In this document: positions 55,261-63,487 of the stretch, piece by piece
Numbering within the stretch: position 1 is the stretch's first letter
Layout of the letters: every line of letters starts with the position of its first letter
Assembly: GCF_022049065.2 (NCBI RefSeq)
Contig: NZ_CP095743.1
Location: 3,487,001-3,551,000, forward strand
Length of the DNA stretch: 64,000 nt
Origin: Niallia sp. Man26
GTDB lineage: Bacteria; Bacillota; Bacilli; Bacillales; Cytobacillaceae
Direction of reading: 5' to 3'
Made by a program: the position numbers and the translations under genes
Notes under the pieces: generated by a model
Told to the model about the DNA's origin: nothing
The model's input: only the letters and a program-made list of their open reading frames with translations
The model's database searches: none

Positions 55261-56130
55261 ATGGAAATAGTTTCAATCGCTGTACCACCCTTTCCTATCT
55301 TTATTGAAGGCAATATAACGTTATATGAAAAAGGAACAAGCCATCCGGACAGAAGCGAATTGGAGTATTTTGATATTATTCTTGTGAAGAAAGGCCGGCT
55401 GTATTTAACGGAGAATAAGAAAGAATTTATAGTTAATAAGAATGAGATGCTGCTCTTACTGCCCTTCAAACACCATTTCTCCACCATTCCGACAGATGAG
55501 GAGACAGAGTTTTATTGGCTGCATTTCTATACAAACAGCTACTATACAGAAGAAAATCAACCTGTGAAGCTAGAATCAACGATTCCCATCCCAGCATTGC
55601 ATTTCCATAATCACAGTTACACACTGCACCTGCAAAAACAATGCACTCTAGTTGATTATGAAGAAATTTATAAAAAAATAGACCAGCTGTTAGCGGCCAC
55701 CACGAAGGAAAATAAGGATTTGTCTTTCTGGGATATTCAGATCAGCTTCTTCTCTCTTATCAATCTATTAGAATCACAAGGCATGGCAAAGGACAGCGGC
55801 TATATTATCTCTGAAAAAGTTGCCCAATATATACGCGATCATTATCACAAACCAATTACGAACACGATTCTGGCAAAAGAATTTAATATTCATGAAAATA
55901 CGATTGCAAAGTATATGAAAAGATTCTATAAAGTAACGGCACTGGAATATTTAAATACGTACCGCCTAGAGCAAGCCCGAATTCTGCTCCTTAAAACAGA
56001 TTATCCAATTCAGTCTGTTGCAGAGCAGTGCGGCTTTAGCTATGGTCCATATTTTTCCAGTGCTTTTAAAAAGACTTATGACATTTCGCCATTGAATTAT
56101 CGGAAGAAGCATATGGGGAAAGAAAAATGA
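55261..56130 (+). CDS. AraC family regulator of the glycan-use cluster
   Basis: 289 residues. The N-terminal 150 residues are a cupin-like sensor (KKGRLYLTENKKEFIVNKNE, LLLLPFKHHF); the C-terminal 100 residues have both AraC helix-turn-helix units (TILAKEFNIHENTIAKYMKR and SVAEQCGFSYGPYFSSAFKK, then SPLNYRKK). It is divergent from the symporter operon and probably activates it when the sugar binds. ATG at 55261 is used because AGAGGTGAG lies upstream; the in-frame GTG at 55252 is inside that site. Confidence 0.9.
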   Translation: MEIVSIAVPPFPIFIEGNITLYEKGTSHPDRSELEYFDIILVKKGRLYLTENKKEFIVNKNEMLLLLPFKHHFSTIPTDEETEFYWLHFYTNSYYTEENQPVKLESTIPIPALHFHNHSYTLHLQKQCTLVDYEEIYKKIDQLLAATTKENKDLSFWDIQISFFSLINLLESQGMAKDSGYIISEKVAQYIRDHYHKPITNTILAKEFNIHENTIAKYMKRFYKVTALEYLNTYRLEQARILLLKTDYPIQSVAEQCGFSYGPYFSSAFKKTYDISPLNYRKKHMGKEK

Positions 56131-56131
56131 A

Positions 56132-56160
56132 GCCAAACTTCGTATGGCTTTATTTCCCTT
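56132..56160 (+). terminator. Weak terminator after the AraC gene
   Basis: AAGCCA/TGGCTT stem with TATTTCCC and a T run beyond. Confidence 0.5.
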
Positions 56161-56345
56161 TTTTTCATTTATTGGCAGCTAGTATGCCTTTTTTCATAAT
56201 ATGCAAGTTTATTACGTGCATCATAAAAATCCAGTTAATCACGGCTGTATAGTCCCCTTTATACGCATAAGGTTCAATTGCCAGTAATTCTTTTACGAAA
56301 CTAAACAATCCATAATTGAAATATTAATAACATCATTGTTTAGCG
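56161..56345 (-). pseudogene. Possible C-terminal gene remnant
   Basis: On the minus strand an open stretch of about 45 codons without a good start reads KELLAIEPYAYKGDYTAVIN and MMHVINLHIMKKGILAANK before a stop. It looks like the tail of a protein but no family is recognised and no ribosome site is present. Confidence 0.25.
56183..56198. promoter_or_regulatory. PlcR-box-like palindrome
   Basis: TATGCCTTTTTTCATA matches the B. cereus PlcR box TATGNANNNNTNCATA except for one position. It lies 700 bases from the PlcR-like gene but not clearly in front of a gene, so it may be chance. Confidence 0.25.
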
Positions 56346-56362
56346 AATGATACCAAAACTGC

Positions 56363-56391
56363 ATAAAAAAAGAGCCGCAAATTAGCAGCTC
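56363..56391 (-). terminator. Terminator of the 53-residue protein gene
   Basis: Minus strand: GAGCTGC/GCGGCTC (56385-56391/56372-56378) followed by TTTTTTT. Confidence 0.9.
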
Positions 56392-56399
56392 ACTATCTA

Positions 56400-56561
56400 T
56401 TATTCTGTTCCACCAACCAGCTCAATTTCTGACCGTCTGACAAGCTCTACCGTATAGCTGTTTTGCTGAAGATCCTTTATTTCCAGGAAACCAGAGTTAT
56501 AGATATGTATAATTCGGTATTTTCTCCCTTTATATTTGACCTTTTTTCCCAATGACAGCAT
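56400..56561 (-). CDS. 53-residue small soluble protein
   Basis: AGGAGG stands nine bases before the ATG and a strong terminator follows the stop, so this is a real gene. The product is a small, basic-then-acidic, beta-rich protein (GKKVKYKGRKYRIIHIYNSG, then YTVELVRRSEIELV) that resembles an SH3-like barrel strand pattern. No family recognised. It lies directly downstream of the PapR-like gene on the same strand, 60 bases away, and may be read through from it. Confidence 0.7.
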   Translation of the reverse strand: MLSLGKKVKYKGRKYRIIHIYNSGFLEIKDLQQNSYTVELVRRSEIELVGGTE

Positions 56562-56622
56562 ATGGTTGAACCTCCTATTTAGAATGAGATTAGCGACTCA
56601 TGGTGAATATCTGCAAAACTTA

Positions 56623-56742
56623 TCAATGCTCAAATGGCAGTCCGGCTGCCTTAACGACTGAAGTGTCTAAGGATTGAGTTATGTTTCCAAATGGTGAGAT
56701 CAATAGACCAAACAACAAAATGGCTGCAAATAGTTTTTTCAT
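56623..56742 (-). CDS. papR: PapR-like pre-signal peptide
   Basis: 39 residues: a Sec-type signal (MKKLFAAILLFGLLISPFGN), a short polar middle and the C-terminal VVKAAGLPFEH. In the B. cereus group the active PapR pheromone is the C-terminal heptapeptide, with endings LPFEF, MPFEF, VPFEF or LPFEH; here the last five residues equal one of those types. AGGGTGAT precedes the ATG at 56742, which is why the longer frame (to 56823) was not used. It is divergent from the PlcR-like receptor gene, while in B. cereus papR follows plcR. Secretion, trimming and re-import (by an Opp system) are inferred from PapR. Confidence 0.8.
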   Translation of the reverse strand: MKKLFAAILLFGLLISPFGNITQSLDTSVVKAAGLPFEH

Positions 56743-56830
56743 AAGATCACCCTCATCTTTCGCTTTTTTTCCAGTATACTTTGGCTGAAGAATCGGTGCG
56801 TTTATGATGAGAGCTTGTCTCAACGGATAT

Positions 56831-56838
56831 GCTATAAT
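56831..56838 (+). promoter_or_regulatory. Extended -10 promoter of the PlcR-like gene
   Basis: TGCTATAAT (hexamer 56833-56838) about 65 bases before the start at 56902. No good -35 is present, which fits an activator-dependent promoter. Confidence 0.5.
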
Positions 56839-56901
56839 GAGAGGCAGAAAAGCTGGATTTCCCTCAAAAAATATAAAAATTTTTATAAAATGGTGAGAAT
56901 G

Positions 56902-57792
56902 ATGGTAGAGTTGAACGCTAAAGCACTTGGGGAAGAGGTTAAGCGGCTGCGGAAACTGAATAAGCTTTCACAAACACAGCTTGCAGACGGAATCTGTACA
57001 CAGGCGACAATCAGCGGCATTGAAGCTGGCAGGGGCTATCCAAGTGTGGATATTCTGTATATTATCTCTATTCGCTTGAAGGTAACGCTAGAATATTTAT
57101 ATAAAATTCTCTTAAATGATGCCGAGGATTATATTAAAGAAACAGAAGAGCTTCTGGAAGATTTAATGAAACAAAAAAATTATAAAGAAGCCTATGAAAT
57201 TTGTCAAAGTGAACGAAAGCAAGGAAACAGAAATCTCGGCTATAAATTCGAACAGCTGATAGCGTGGGTGCATATTGTGTCTGGTTATTATCTGCAAAAA
57301 TACGATTATCGAATCGCTATCAAGGAACTGGAGAATCTTCTCGATGATGATCATCCCCTTTTCGGGCAAGACTTCATTGATTTCCGTATTCAAAACAGCA
57401 TCGCTATCATCTATGCAGAAAACAGCCTGTTTCAGAAAAGCCTGCGGCAATATAAAAAAATCCTTTCTTATCAAGAATTTTTGAAACAGCAGCATAAATT
57501 CCAAATTAAGCTTCATTATAATATTTCGAAATTATTCTTTCTGCAAAAAGAATATATACGGTCCTTAGAGCATGCCGACAGCGGCATCGCTCTTACTAAA
57601 CAAAAGGAAGATATCTCAATGGCCGGCCAGCTGTATTTCCAGCGGGGAGAATGCTTAGAAGAATTGGATGAGGACTTGGATGCTGTCAAAGAGGCATACA
57701 GGAAGTCGCTTTTTATCTTTGAACTGCTTGGAAATGAACAGTATGCAGCTATGGTGAAGGAACAAAAACAGGATATCTTCTCTTCTATGTAA
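56902..57792 (+). CDS. plcR: PlcR-like quorum-sensing regulator (RRNPP family)
   Basis: 296 residues. Residues 5-65 form an XRE helix-turn-helix (ALGEEVKRLRKLNKLSQTQL, then GIEAGRGYPSVDILY); residues 75-290 are five TPR-like helical pairs. The text aligns well with B. cereus PlcR from memory, most clearly YKEAYEI, IAIIYAENSLFQKSLRQYKK and GQLYFQRGECLEEL near the C-terminus. PlcR binds the PapR peptide in its TPR groove and activates secreted-factor genes. The divergent 39-residue pre-peptide ending LPFEH is the obvious partner. Start 56902 was chosen for GGTGAG five bases upstream; the promoter box at 56833 excludes the longer frame. Confidence 0.85.
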   Translation: MVELNAKALGEEVKRLRKLNKLSQTQLADGICTQATISGIEAGRGYPSVDILYIISIRLKVTLEYLYKILLNDAEDYIKETEELLEDLMKQKNYKEAYEICQSERKQGNRNLGYKFEQLIAWVHIVSGYYLQKYDYRIAIKELENLLDDDHPLFGQDFIDFRIQNSIAIIYAENSLFQKSLRQYKKILSYQEFLKQQHKFQIKLHYNISKLFFLQKEYIRSLEHADSGIALTKQKEDISMAGQLYFQRGECLEELDEDLDAVKEAYRKSLFIFELLGNEQYAAMVKEQKQDIFSSM

Positions 57793-57835
57793 AGATGTAC
57801 TTGGAAAAAACTAAATTCCTAATTTAAGATAGAAG

Positions 57836-57878
57836 AAAAAACACCGCCAATATCATCCGAATCGACGGTGTTTTTTCT
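57836..57878. terminator. Bidirectional terminator between plcR-like and tetR-like genes
   Basis: AAACACCG/CGGTGTTT with T runs on both strands; the two genes converge here. Confidence 0.88.
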
Positions 57879-57886
57879 GTTTTAAC

Positions 57887-58465
57887 TTATCCCTTAAAAT
57901 AATGCTCTAAACCGCTTGTCCACATCGGTACAACCTGCTCAATAAGCTCTTCTACAGATCTTTTTCTGCCTTCTTTATTCCAAGTGTAACTCGCTCCGTA
58001 AATGCCCCAGCTTAATGAGGTGGCTATTGCGATATGCTCGTCCTTCGGATTTGTCTCATGCTCCAGAAGATGAAGGATGACATCGTAAACTGCCTCAATC
58101 ATCTTATTCTGGAAGTGGTCGCCGAGAGATTCATAGTTTTTGGCACATTGGCCGCTTAATTCTTGATGGTATTGGCACATCACGTAAAATAGGCTGCTCA
58201 GTGAATTTTCGTTGAAGACGGCATGACAAGAAAGACGCTGATGCAATGTTTCTCTGAAACCATCAAGTAATGTCAGGTCCAACAGCTCATATTTATCGAG
58301 GAAATGTGCATAAAAGGTTGCTCTGTTGATGGTTGCTTTTTCCGTGATATCCTTGACGGTTATGTCTTTGAAATCCTTCTCCTGGATTAAAACAGTAAAG
58401 GCATCCAAAATAAGCTGTCTCGTTCTAAGTACTCTTGGGTCGCTTTTTGTTGTGGTCGTTTCCAT
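57887..58465 (-). CDS. TetR family regulator of the azoreductase gene
   Basis: About 192 residues. Residues 14-60 are the TetR helix-turn-helix (RQLILDAFTVLIQEKDFKDI, TVKDITEKATINRATFYAHF with the YAHF recognition helix); the rest is a helical ligand domain with TetR_C_39-like text. ATG 58465 is preferred since GGAGGTGGGG lies just before it, while the ATG at 58480 has no site. It is divergent from azoR, and two matching dyads in the gap are probable operators, so it likely represses azoR and itself. Confidence 0.88.
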   Translation of the reverse strand: METTTTKSDPRVLRTRQLILDAFTVLIQEKDFKDITVKDITEKATINRATFYAHFLDKYELLDLTLLDGFRETLHQRLSCHAVFNENSLSSLFYVMCQYHQELSGQCAKNYESLGDHFQNKMIEAVYDVILHLLEHETNPKDEHIAIATSLSWGIYGASYTWNKEGRKRSVEELIEQVVPMWTSGLEHYFKG

Positions 58466-58507
58466 TTTCCCCACCTCCATATGTAAAAAAATGTTCTATA
58501 TATTGAA

Positions 58508-58539
58508 CTAAACGACATTTTTCGACTTATGTTGTTTAG
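58508..58539. promoter_or_regulatory. TetR operator candidate 1
   Basis: CTAAACGAC and GTTGTTTAG form an imperfect inverted repeat close to the tetR start. Confidence 0.5.
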
Positions 58540-58563
58540 GCTACATATTAAAAATAATGACGA

Positions 58564-58592
58564 TTGCTACTAGTATAATTATATTCTATCAT
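58564..58592 (+). promoter_or_regulatory. Promoter of azoR
   Basis: TTGCTA, 17 bases, TATCAT; the operator dyad follows within 25 bases. Confidence 0.65.
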
Positions 58593-58613
58593 AAAGTAAG
58601 CAACACATGTTGT

Positions 58614-58632
58614 TTAAACGATAAGCGTTTAA
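58614..58632. promoter_or_regulatory. TetR operator candidate 2
   Basis: Perfect seven-base inverted repeat TTAAACG-N5-CGTTTAA, just downstream of the azoR promoter, where a repressor would block transcription. Its half-site is related to site 1 (TAAACGA). Confidence 0.65.
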
Positions 58633-58679
58633 CTATAACTGCTAGAAATATATAAAATTTAAAATAGAGGTGTTTAAGA

Positions 58680-59306
58680 ATGGCAAACGTATTATTCATA
58701 AAAGCAAACTCACGTCCAGCTGATCAAGCAGTGAGCGTTCAGTTATATGATGCTTTCTTGCAAAGCTACAAAGAAACTCATCCAGAAGACACAATCACTG
58801 AATTGGATCTTTTCCAAGAAAACCTTCCTTACTTGGACAACGACAAAATCAACGGTATGTTCAAGCTTGCTAGAGGAATGGAATTAACAGAAGGCGAAAA
58901 AGCTGCATCTGACCTAGTAACTAAATACTTGGATCAATTCCTTGCTGCTGATAAAGTAGTATTCGGTTTCCCATTGTGGAACTTCACTGTGCCTGCAGTA
59001 TTGCACACATACCTTGACTACTTGAGCCAAGCAGGCAAAACTTTCCGTTACACTGCTGAAGGTCCAGAAGGCCTTGTTGGCGATAAGAAAGTTATGCTAT
59101 TGAACGCTGCTGGCGGCGTTTACTCTGAAGGACCTGCTGCTTCTGTTGAATTAGCAGTTCGTTATGTAAAAACAATCCTTGCATTCTGGGGCGTACAAAA
59201 TCCTGAAACAATTATCATTGAAGGACACAACCAAAACCCAGATCAAGCTGCAGAAATCATTGCTGCTGGTGTTTCTAAAGCTGCTACTGCTGCTGCAAAA
59301 TTCTAA
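58680..59306 (+). CDS. azoR: FMN-dependent NADH-azoreductase
   Basis: A 208-residue flavodoxin-fold enzyme. KANSRPADQAVSVQLYDAFL, PLWNFTVPAVLHTYLDYLSQ and LLNAAGGVYSEGP are the FMN- and substrate-binding motifs of AzoR/AzoJ. It reduces azo dyes and quinones with NADH and may defend against quinones. Codon use is strongly biased (CTT/GCT-rich), suggesting high expression. AGAGGTG precedes the ATG; it is controlled by the divergent TetR-type gene. Confidence 0.94.
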   Translation: MANVLFIKANSRPADQAVSVQLYDAFLQSYKETHPEDTITELDLFQENLPYLDNDKINGMFKLARGMELTEGEKAASDLVTKYLDQFLAADKVVFGFPLWNFTVPAVLHTYLDYLSQAGKTFRYTAEGPEGLVGDKKVMLLNAAGGVYSEGPAASVELAVRYVKTILAFWGVQNPETIIIEGHNQNPDQAAEIIAAGVSKAATAAAKF

Positions 59307-59310
59307 TTAT

Positions 59311-59338
59311 AAAGGGCTGCTATCTAGCAGCCCTTTTT
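59311..59338 (+). terminator. Terminator of azoR
   Basis: AGGGCTGCT/AGCAGCCCT stem with TTTTTTA. Confidence 0.96.
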
Positions 59339-59345
59339 TATGTTC

Positions 59346-60626
59346 TCACAGGTCATTTAAGAGTCCGACTTTGCCTGTTTCTCCGTCTACATAATGGTGG
59401 CAGTCAAGGAATCCGCATAAGACGTATTCTTCTTTTTCTTTGTCGTAAACATAGTATGGCTTCAAAATGAGGTAATCCTTTATTGCTTCATATGCTTCCT
59501 CTTGGGAAATTTTGATTTCCCTCGGCTTTTTATACTCTGGAAAGCTATCTAGCATCATTTCATTGTCCATATAATTAAATGCCTTAAAGCTGCTGCCATC
59601 CAGCATGATTAGTAGTTTTCTATTTAAAATATTCCGCGACTGTTGATTCTGTACTAGCTTCACACCAATATAATTATAGCGACGGTGAATTTCAGTCATT
59701 CTCCACTTGCCTGAATCATTTGGGTGCATCTTCTGCAGGAAACATTTCACCTCTTTCACGCATATTTGGACAACATTATCTGATATTGGGAAGGTTTCCG
59801 GATGCGGTTCACATGCAAAAGCCTGTTCTGGCGTTAATTCCTCCAAAAGCTTAACTGGCTTTCGTTTAAATCGTTTATATATCGGTTCAGCCCATTCCAA
59901 TACAAAATTAACTTTCTGGGTATTTTCAGACAAATCAAAGGGCAGCGTTCCGGTCAGGTCATTACGGATATAGACTTCCTCAATCGCATATGCGGGCACA
60001 ATTCGCTGTTGCTCCATTGCTGAAAAATCCCATTGCTGGAATTGCTTCTTAACCAAATGTTCTGCTTTATGGAGATTAAGTGTGTACGGTTCGTTTCTGA
60101 TTACCAGCTTATCTATAAAGCTTCCATATACACTATAAAAGACAAGTTGTCCTGCTTCATCAAATTCAATTTCCATCCACTCTTTCGGACGAATCTCCAA
60201 TCCATCGATTATCCTAATAAAAGAAAGCTTGTCCTCATCTTCCTGCCAGGATATAAAATCTTCTTCATACGTTAAACCCGATTCCCTCTCTATCCAACGG
60301 ATTATCTCTTTTTTATTCTTCACCTGCAGAACAGGCTTATCTAAATACGATTTTCCACCAACAAATATAATACTATTAAACCGCTTTGTATCTATTGAAA
60401 TACTGACAGAAGCTGTCCCTTCTAGAACCTCGTCCTCCTCATCATATGCTTTAATATGCTCAGGCAGCCATTCCATTTCCAATGAGTACACTGTTTTGTT
60501 CTGATTTGTTACTTTTCTATCAAGGTCACAGGAGTAAAGATAATAGTTTCCTAAACTAAGCTTCTCTTTCGTATAATCTACCAATGCTTGTATTCTGGCA
60601 TCCACTCTGTTTTCCTCCTCGTACAT
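59346..60626 (-). CDS. YcdB/YcdC-like (PepSY-related) cytoplasmic protein
   Basis: 426 residues without signal or membrane helix. Repeated alpha-beta-beta segments such as SQEEAYEAIKDYLILKPYYV and the LDCHHYVDGETGKV end resemble the YcdB/YcdC repeats of Bacillus and PepSY-type domains; an N-terminal repeat (VDARIQALVDYTKEKL) matches the same scheme. Function unknown. It is monocistronic between the azoR terminator and the allantoinase gene. Confidence 0.6.
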   Translation of the reverse strand: MYEEENRVDARIQALVDYTKEKLSLGNYYLYSCDLDRKVTNQNKTVYSLEMEWLPEHIKAYDEEDEVLEGTASVSISIDTKRFNSIIFVGGKSYLDKPVLQVKNKKEIIRWIERESGLTYEEDFISWQEDEDKLSFIRIIDGLEIRPKEWMEIEFDEAGQLVFYSVYGSFIDKLVIRNEPYTLNLHKAEHLVKKQFQQWDFSAMEQQRIVPAYAIEEVYIRNDLTGTLPFDLSENTQKVNFVLEWAEPIYKRFKRKPVKLLEELTPEQAFACEPHPETFPISDNVVQICVKEVKCFLQKMHPNDSGKWRMTEIHRRYNYIGVKLVQNQQSRNILNRKLLIMLDGSSFKAFNYMDNEMMLDSFPEYKKPREIKISQEEAYEAIKDYLILKPYYVYDKEKEEYVLCGFLDCHHYVDGETGKVGLLNDL

Positions 60627-60662
60627 AATCTCTTAAGGTAAATTATACCATTAACTAACATA

Positions 60663-60696
60663 GAAAAAATCCTAAACACTTTTGGTGTAGGATTTG
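60663..60696 (-). terminator. Terminator overlapping the allantoinase stop codon
   Basis: Minus strand: AAATCCTACAC pairs with GTGTTTAGGATTT (small bulge) and TTTTTT follows; the TAG stop is in the descending arm. Confidence 0.85.
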
Positions 60697-62054
60697 ATTT
60701 CTATTTGTTGTACTGGTTTAATCCATTCTCCTTCAGGGCCAGCTGCCTGAATCCTTCCATCATGAAATAGAAGTTTGCCTCGATTAATCGTGCTGTTTAT
60801 TCTGCAAGGAAAAGTATGGCCTATATATAAGCTGATTTTATTTTTCGCAAAGAAGTTATCTTCACTCACAGTAAATGGTTCATCTGTAGACACAAGGATA
60901 AAGTCAGCGTCATAGCCTTCAGCAATTTTACCTTTTGCTTTCAGTCCAAATCGTTCGGCTGGATTTAAGGCTGTGATATTGGCGATTTGTTCAAACGGAA
61001 TCTCGTATTTTAACGCTAATTCCATCATCGACAAGAAGGAAAACTGGCCGCCGCTAATGCCGCCCCATGCTTGAAAAATATTATATACAGCCGAGTCCTT
61101 CAAATCACTTGTACATGGGGAGTGATCGGAGGAAATCATATCAAATTTCTGGTCGATCAGGAGTTTGATGAGCTTTTCCTGTTCGTCTTGTTTGCGCAAA
61201 GGCGGAGCACATTTAGCAACAGGACCGTACTCACGCAGTGCTTCATGGTTAAACAGCAAATAATGCGGGCATGTTTCGACGGTAACATCCATGCCTTTTT
61301 TCTTTGCCTCTTCAATCTTTGTGATTGCCTCATGTGAGCTGATATGAACAAAATGCAAGGGACAGCCAGTTACTTCTGCATAATACAAAGCACGCTGTAC
61401 TGCTTCTGCTTCGGCAGCAACCGGACGTGTTTCTAAATAATCATCTGCTGTTACATGTCCTGCCTCTATCTTACGGGCAGCAAGCCAGTCTGTAATCGGA
61501 CCGCTTTCAGAGTGAAGCGCAAGCACCTTCCCTAAGCCGGCGATAATCTTCATTCCATTCAGCAAGGTGATATCATCGACATTTTCGAATTCCTTATTGC
61601 CTGTTGTAGACAGGAATGCCTTAAAGCCAATCACGCCCTCTTCTGCAAGCTCTGCTAAATCCTCTTCATTGCCAGGAACAAGTCCGCCCCATAAGGCGAA
61701 ATCTGTGTAAGATTCTGCCTTTCCTCTGTCACTTTTCAAGTAAAGAGCTTCTTTGTTTACAGTAGAAGGAATGCCGTTTAGTGGCATATCAAAGAAGGTT
61801 GTCACACCGCCAGCTGCCATCATTTGTGAGCCTGTGCAAAAGCCTTCCCAATAATCACGGCCAGGATCACTGAAATGAACATGCACATCAATCATGCCTG
61901 GAAAAACATACTGTCCAGCTGCATCAATAACAGAGTCTGCTCCTGCTAACTCAGCACCAATCGCCACAATCCTGCCGTCTTTAACTCCGATATTTGTTGT
62001 CTGTACTTTATCAGGAAAAACAACCTTTCCGTTCTGAATCAGCATATCAAACAT
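60672..62054 (-). CDS. allB: Allantoinase
   Basis: A 460-residue cyclic amidohydrolase. Metal ligands are seen at DVHVHFSDPG, the carboxylated Lys in GFKAFLS, ALHSESG, FVHISSHEA and the Asp of SSDHSPC; the length matches AllB/PucH. It opens the ring of allantoin to allantoate for nitrogen supply from purines. It follows the permease gene by 35 bases in a two-gene operon. Confidence 0.95.
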   Translation of the reverse strand: MFDMLIQNGKVVFPDKVQTTNIGVKDGRIVAIGAELAGADSVIDAAGQYVFPGMIDVHVHFSDPGRDYWEGFCTGSQMMAAGGVTTFFDMPLNGIPSTVNKEALYLKSDRGKAESYTDFALWGGLVPGNEEDLAELAEEGVIGFKAFLSTTGNKEFENVDDITLLNGMKIIAGLGKVLALHSESGPITDWLAARKIEAGHVTADDYLETRPVAAEAEAVQRALYYAEVTGCPLHFVHISSHEAITKIEEAKKKGMDVTVETCPHYLLFNHEALREYGPVAKCAPPLRKQDEQEKLIKLLIDQKFDMISSDHSPCTSDLKDSAVYNIFQAWGGISGGQFSFLSMMELALKYEIPFEQIANITALNPAERFGLKAKGKIAEGYDADFILVSTDEPFTVSEDNFFAKNKISLYIGHTFPCRINSTINRGKLLFHDGRIQAAGPEGEWIKPVQQIEIKSYTKSV

Positions 62055-62089
62055 TACTATCTCTCCTTTTTTCTCATATGTTTATACCA

Positions 62090-63487
62090 TTACCGCTCGA
62101 ATATTGTTCCTTTCTTGAAGACCGAATCTTTAAAGGTATATTTCATCAACAGGAAGTACGACAATCCGCCAACAATAACTCCAACAATCCAGCCGAGATC
62201 TACTTCAATAAATGCAGCACCTGCACCGAGCAGCATCGCAATAATTGCACAAGGATTGAAGCCTGCAAACGGGCCGGTTTCGTCATATAAATCAGCAACA
62301 TTCACCGTTTGTCTTCGCAATAGATAATATTCTACGAGCAAGATGGCAACAATTGGACCTAAAAAGGCGGAGTAGATTAACACAAATGTGTTCAAGCCGG
62401 CTGCTGAATCATCTTGGACAAGCACCCATGGGAATGAACCAAATGCAAGCAGGCCAGTAATGATGACAGCAACTTTGTATTTCGCTTTTGTCAGCATGGT
62501 AATCACATATGTTGGCGGAATGATGTTCGCTACCATATTTACAGCAATAGCACCAATCACAATAAATGCCGAAACAGCTGCCGTTATATAAGGATTATCA
62601 ACCACTACTGCAAATGCTTTGACCGGATTTGAGATACCTGTTGCTGATGCAAGCATCGCACCGATTGTAAGAACAAAACCATAAGCAATGAAGATTGGTG
62701 AGAAGTATAAGAAGCCGCGCTTTGTGCTGCTGACACCTGATTTCAACTCACGAGAGTAATCTGCTGCACTTAGGAAAATGGCTGCATAGTTGCCGAGGAA
62801 CACCATGATGAATGCAAAGAATGGCAGCCCCCATGTCCCTTCAGAATGAACCCATCTTTCTGCAATAATTTCGCGGTGTGATGCCATAAGAAGATAAAAC
62901 ACATAAACAAGTCCCAGCATGATAACAACAGATGCTAAAATCTCGACCCATTTAATTGCGTGGAATCCATATAAAGAAAGAACAATTTGCACTAGCTGTA
63001 TCACTACAAAGCAGATAACCGTATTATCAAAAGCACCGCCTGTCACTATTTTCGCAATCTCATTCAAAGCTGTACCGCCAAGCCAGCTTTGGAAGCCAAA
63101 CCAGATGATGGCAGGAACTCCACGCAATAAAGCTGTAATGGCAGAACCCTTGATCCCAAAAGACATCCGCAGCTGCATAACATAAGGAACTCCCGTTTTA
63201 TAACCGAGCCGGTCATTCAATGTAAAAAATATAGATATAATTCCAATCGCAATAATCGCAGCTACGAATGTTTGCATAAGATTCAGCGTTGCTGCTCCAG
63301 CGACAATCAAGCTTGCACCTAAGGTCATATTCCCTAAATTAACGCCATCACCAATCCACATGAACATGTACGAAAGCTTACCGACACTTCTTTCTTCAAC
63401 CGATTTCGGTCTTAATGATTCATCTACATCTCCCCCATTTGGAAGTGTTGCTTCTGCAATTGGTTGACTTGCCAAGTTTGTAGACAT
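62090..63487 (-). CDS. pucI: Allantoin permease (NCS1 family)
   Basis: A 465-residue transporter with twelve membrane helices. WIGDGVNLGNMTLGASLIVA, the VPYVMQLRMSFGIKGS motif and GYKTGVPY belong to the NCS1 purine/cytosine/allantoin family; pairing with allantoinase fits PucI. It imports allantoin with Na+ or H+. AAGGAGATG precedes the ATG. A TnrA/GlnR-like box lies 134 bases upstream. Confidence 0.9.
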   Translation of the reverse strand: MSTNLASQPIAEATLPNGGDVDESLRPKSVEERSVGKLSYMFMWIGDGVNLGNMTLGASLIVAGAATLNLMQTFVAAIIAIGIISIFFTLNDRLGYKTGVPYVMQLRMSFGIKGSAITALLRGVPAIIWFGFQSWLGGTALNEIAKIVTGGAFDNTVICFVVIQLVQIVLSLYGFHAIKWVEILASVVIMLGLVYVFYLLMASHREIIAERWVHSEGTWGLPFFAFIMVFLGNYAAIFLSAADYSRELKSGVSSTKRGFLYFSPIFIAYGFVLTIGAMLASATGISNPVKAFAVVVDNPYITAAVSAFIVIGAIAVNMVANIIPPTYVITMLTKAKYKVAVIITGLLAFGSFPWVLVQDDSAAGLNTFVLIYSAFLGPIVAILLVEYYLLRRQTVNVADLYDETGPFAGFNPCAIIAMLLGAGAAFIEVDLGWIVGVIVGGLSYFLLMKYTFKDSVFKKGTIFER

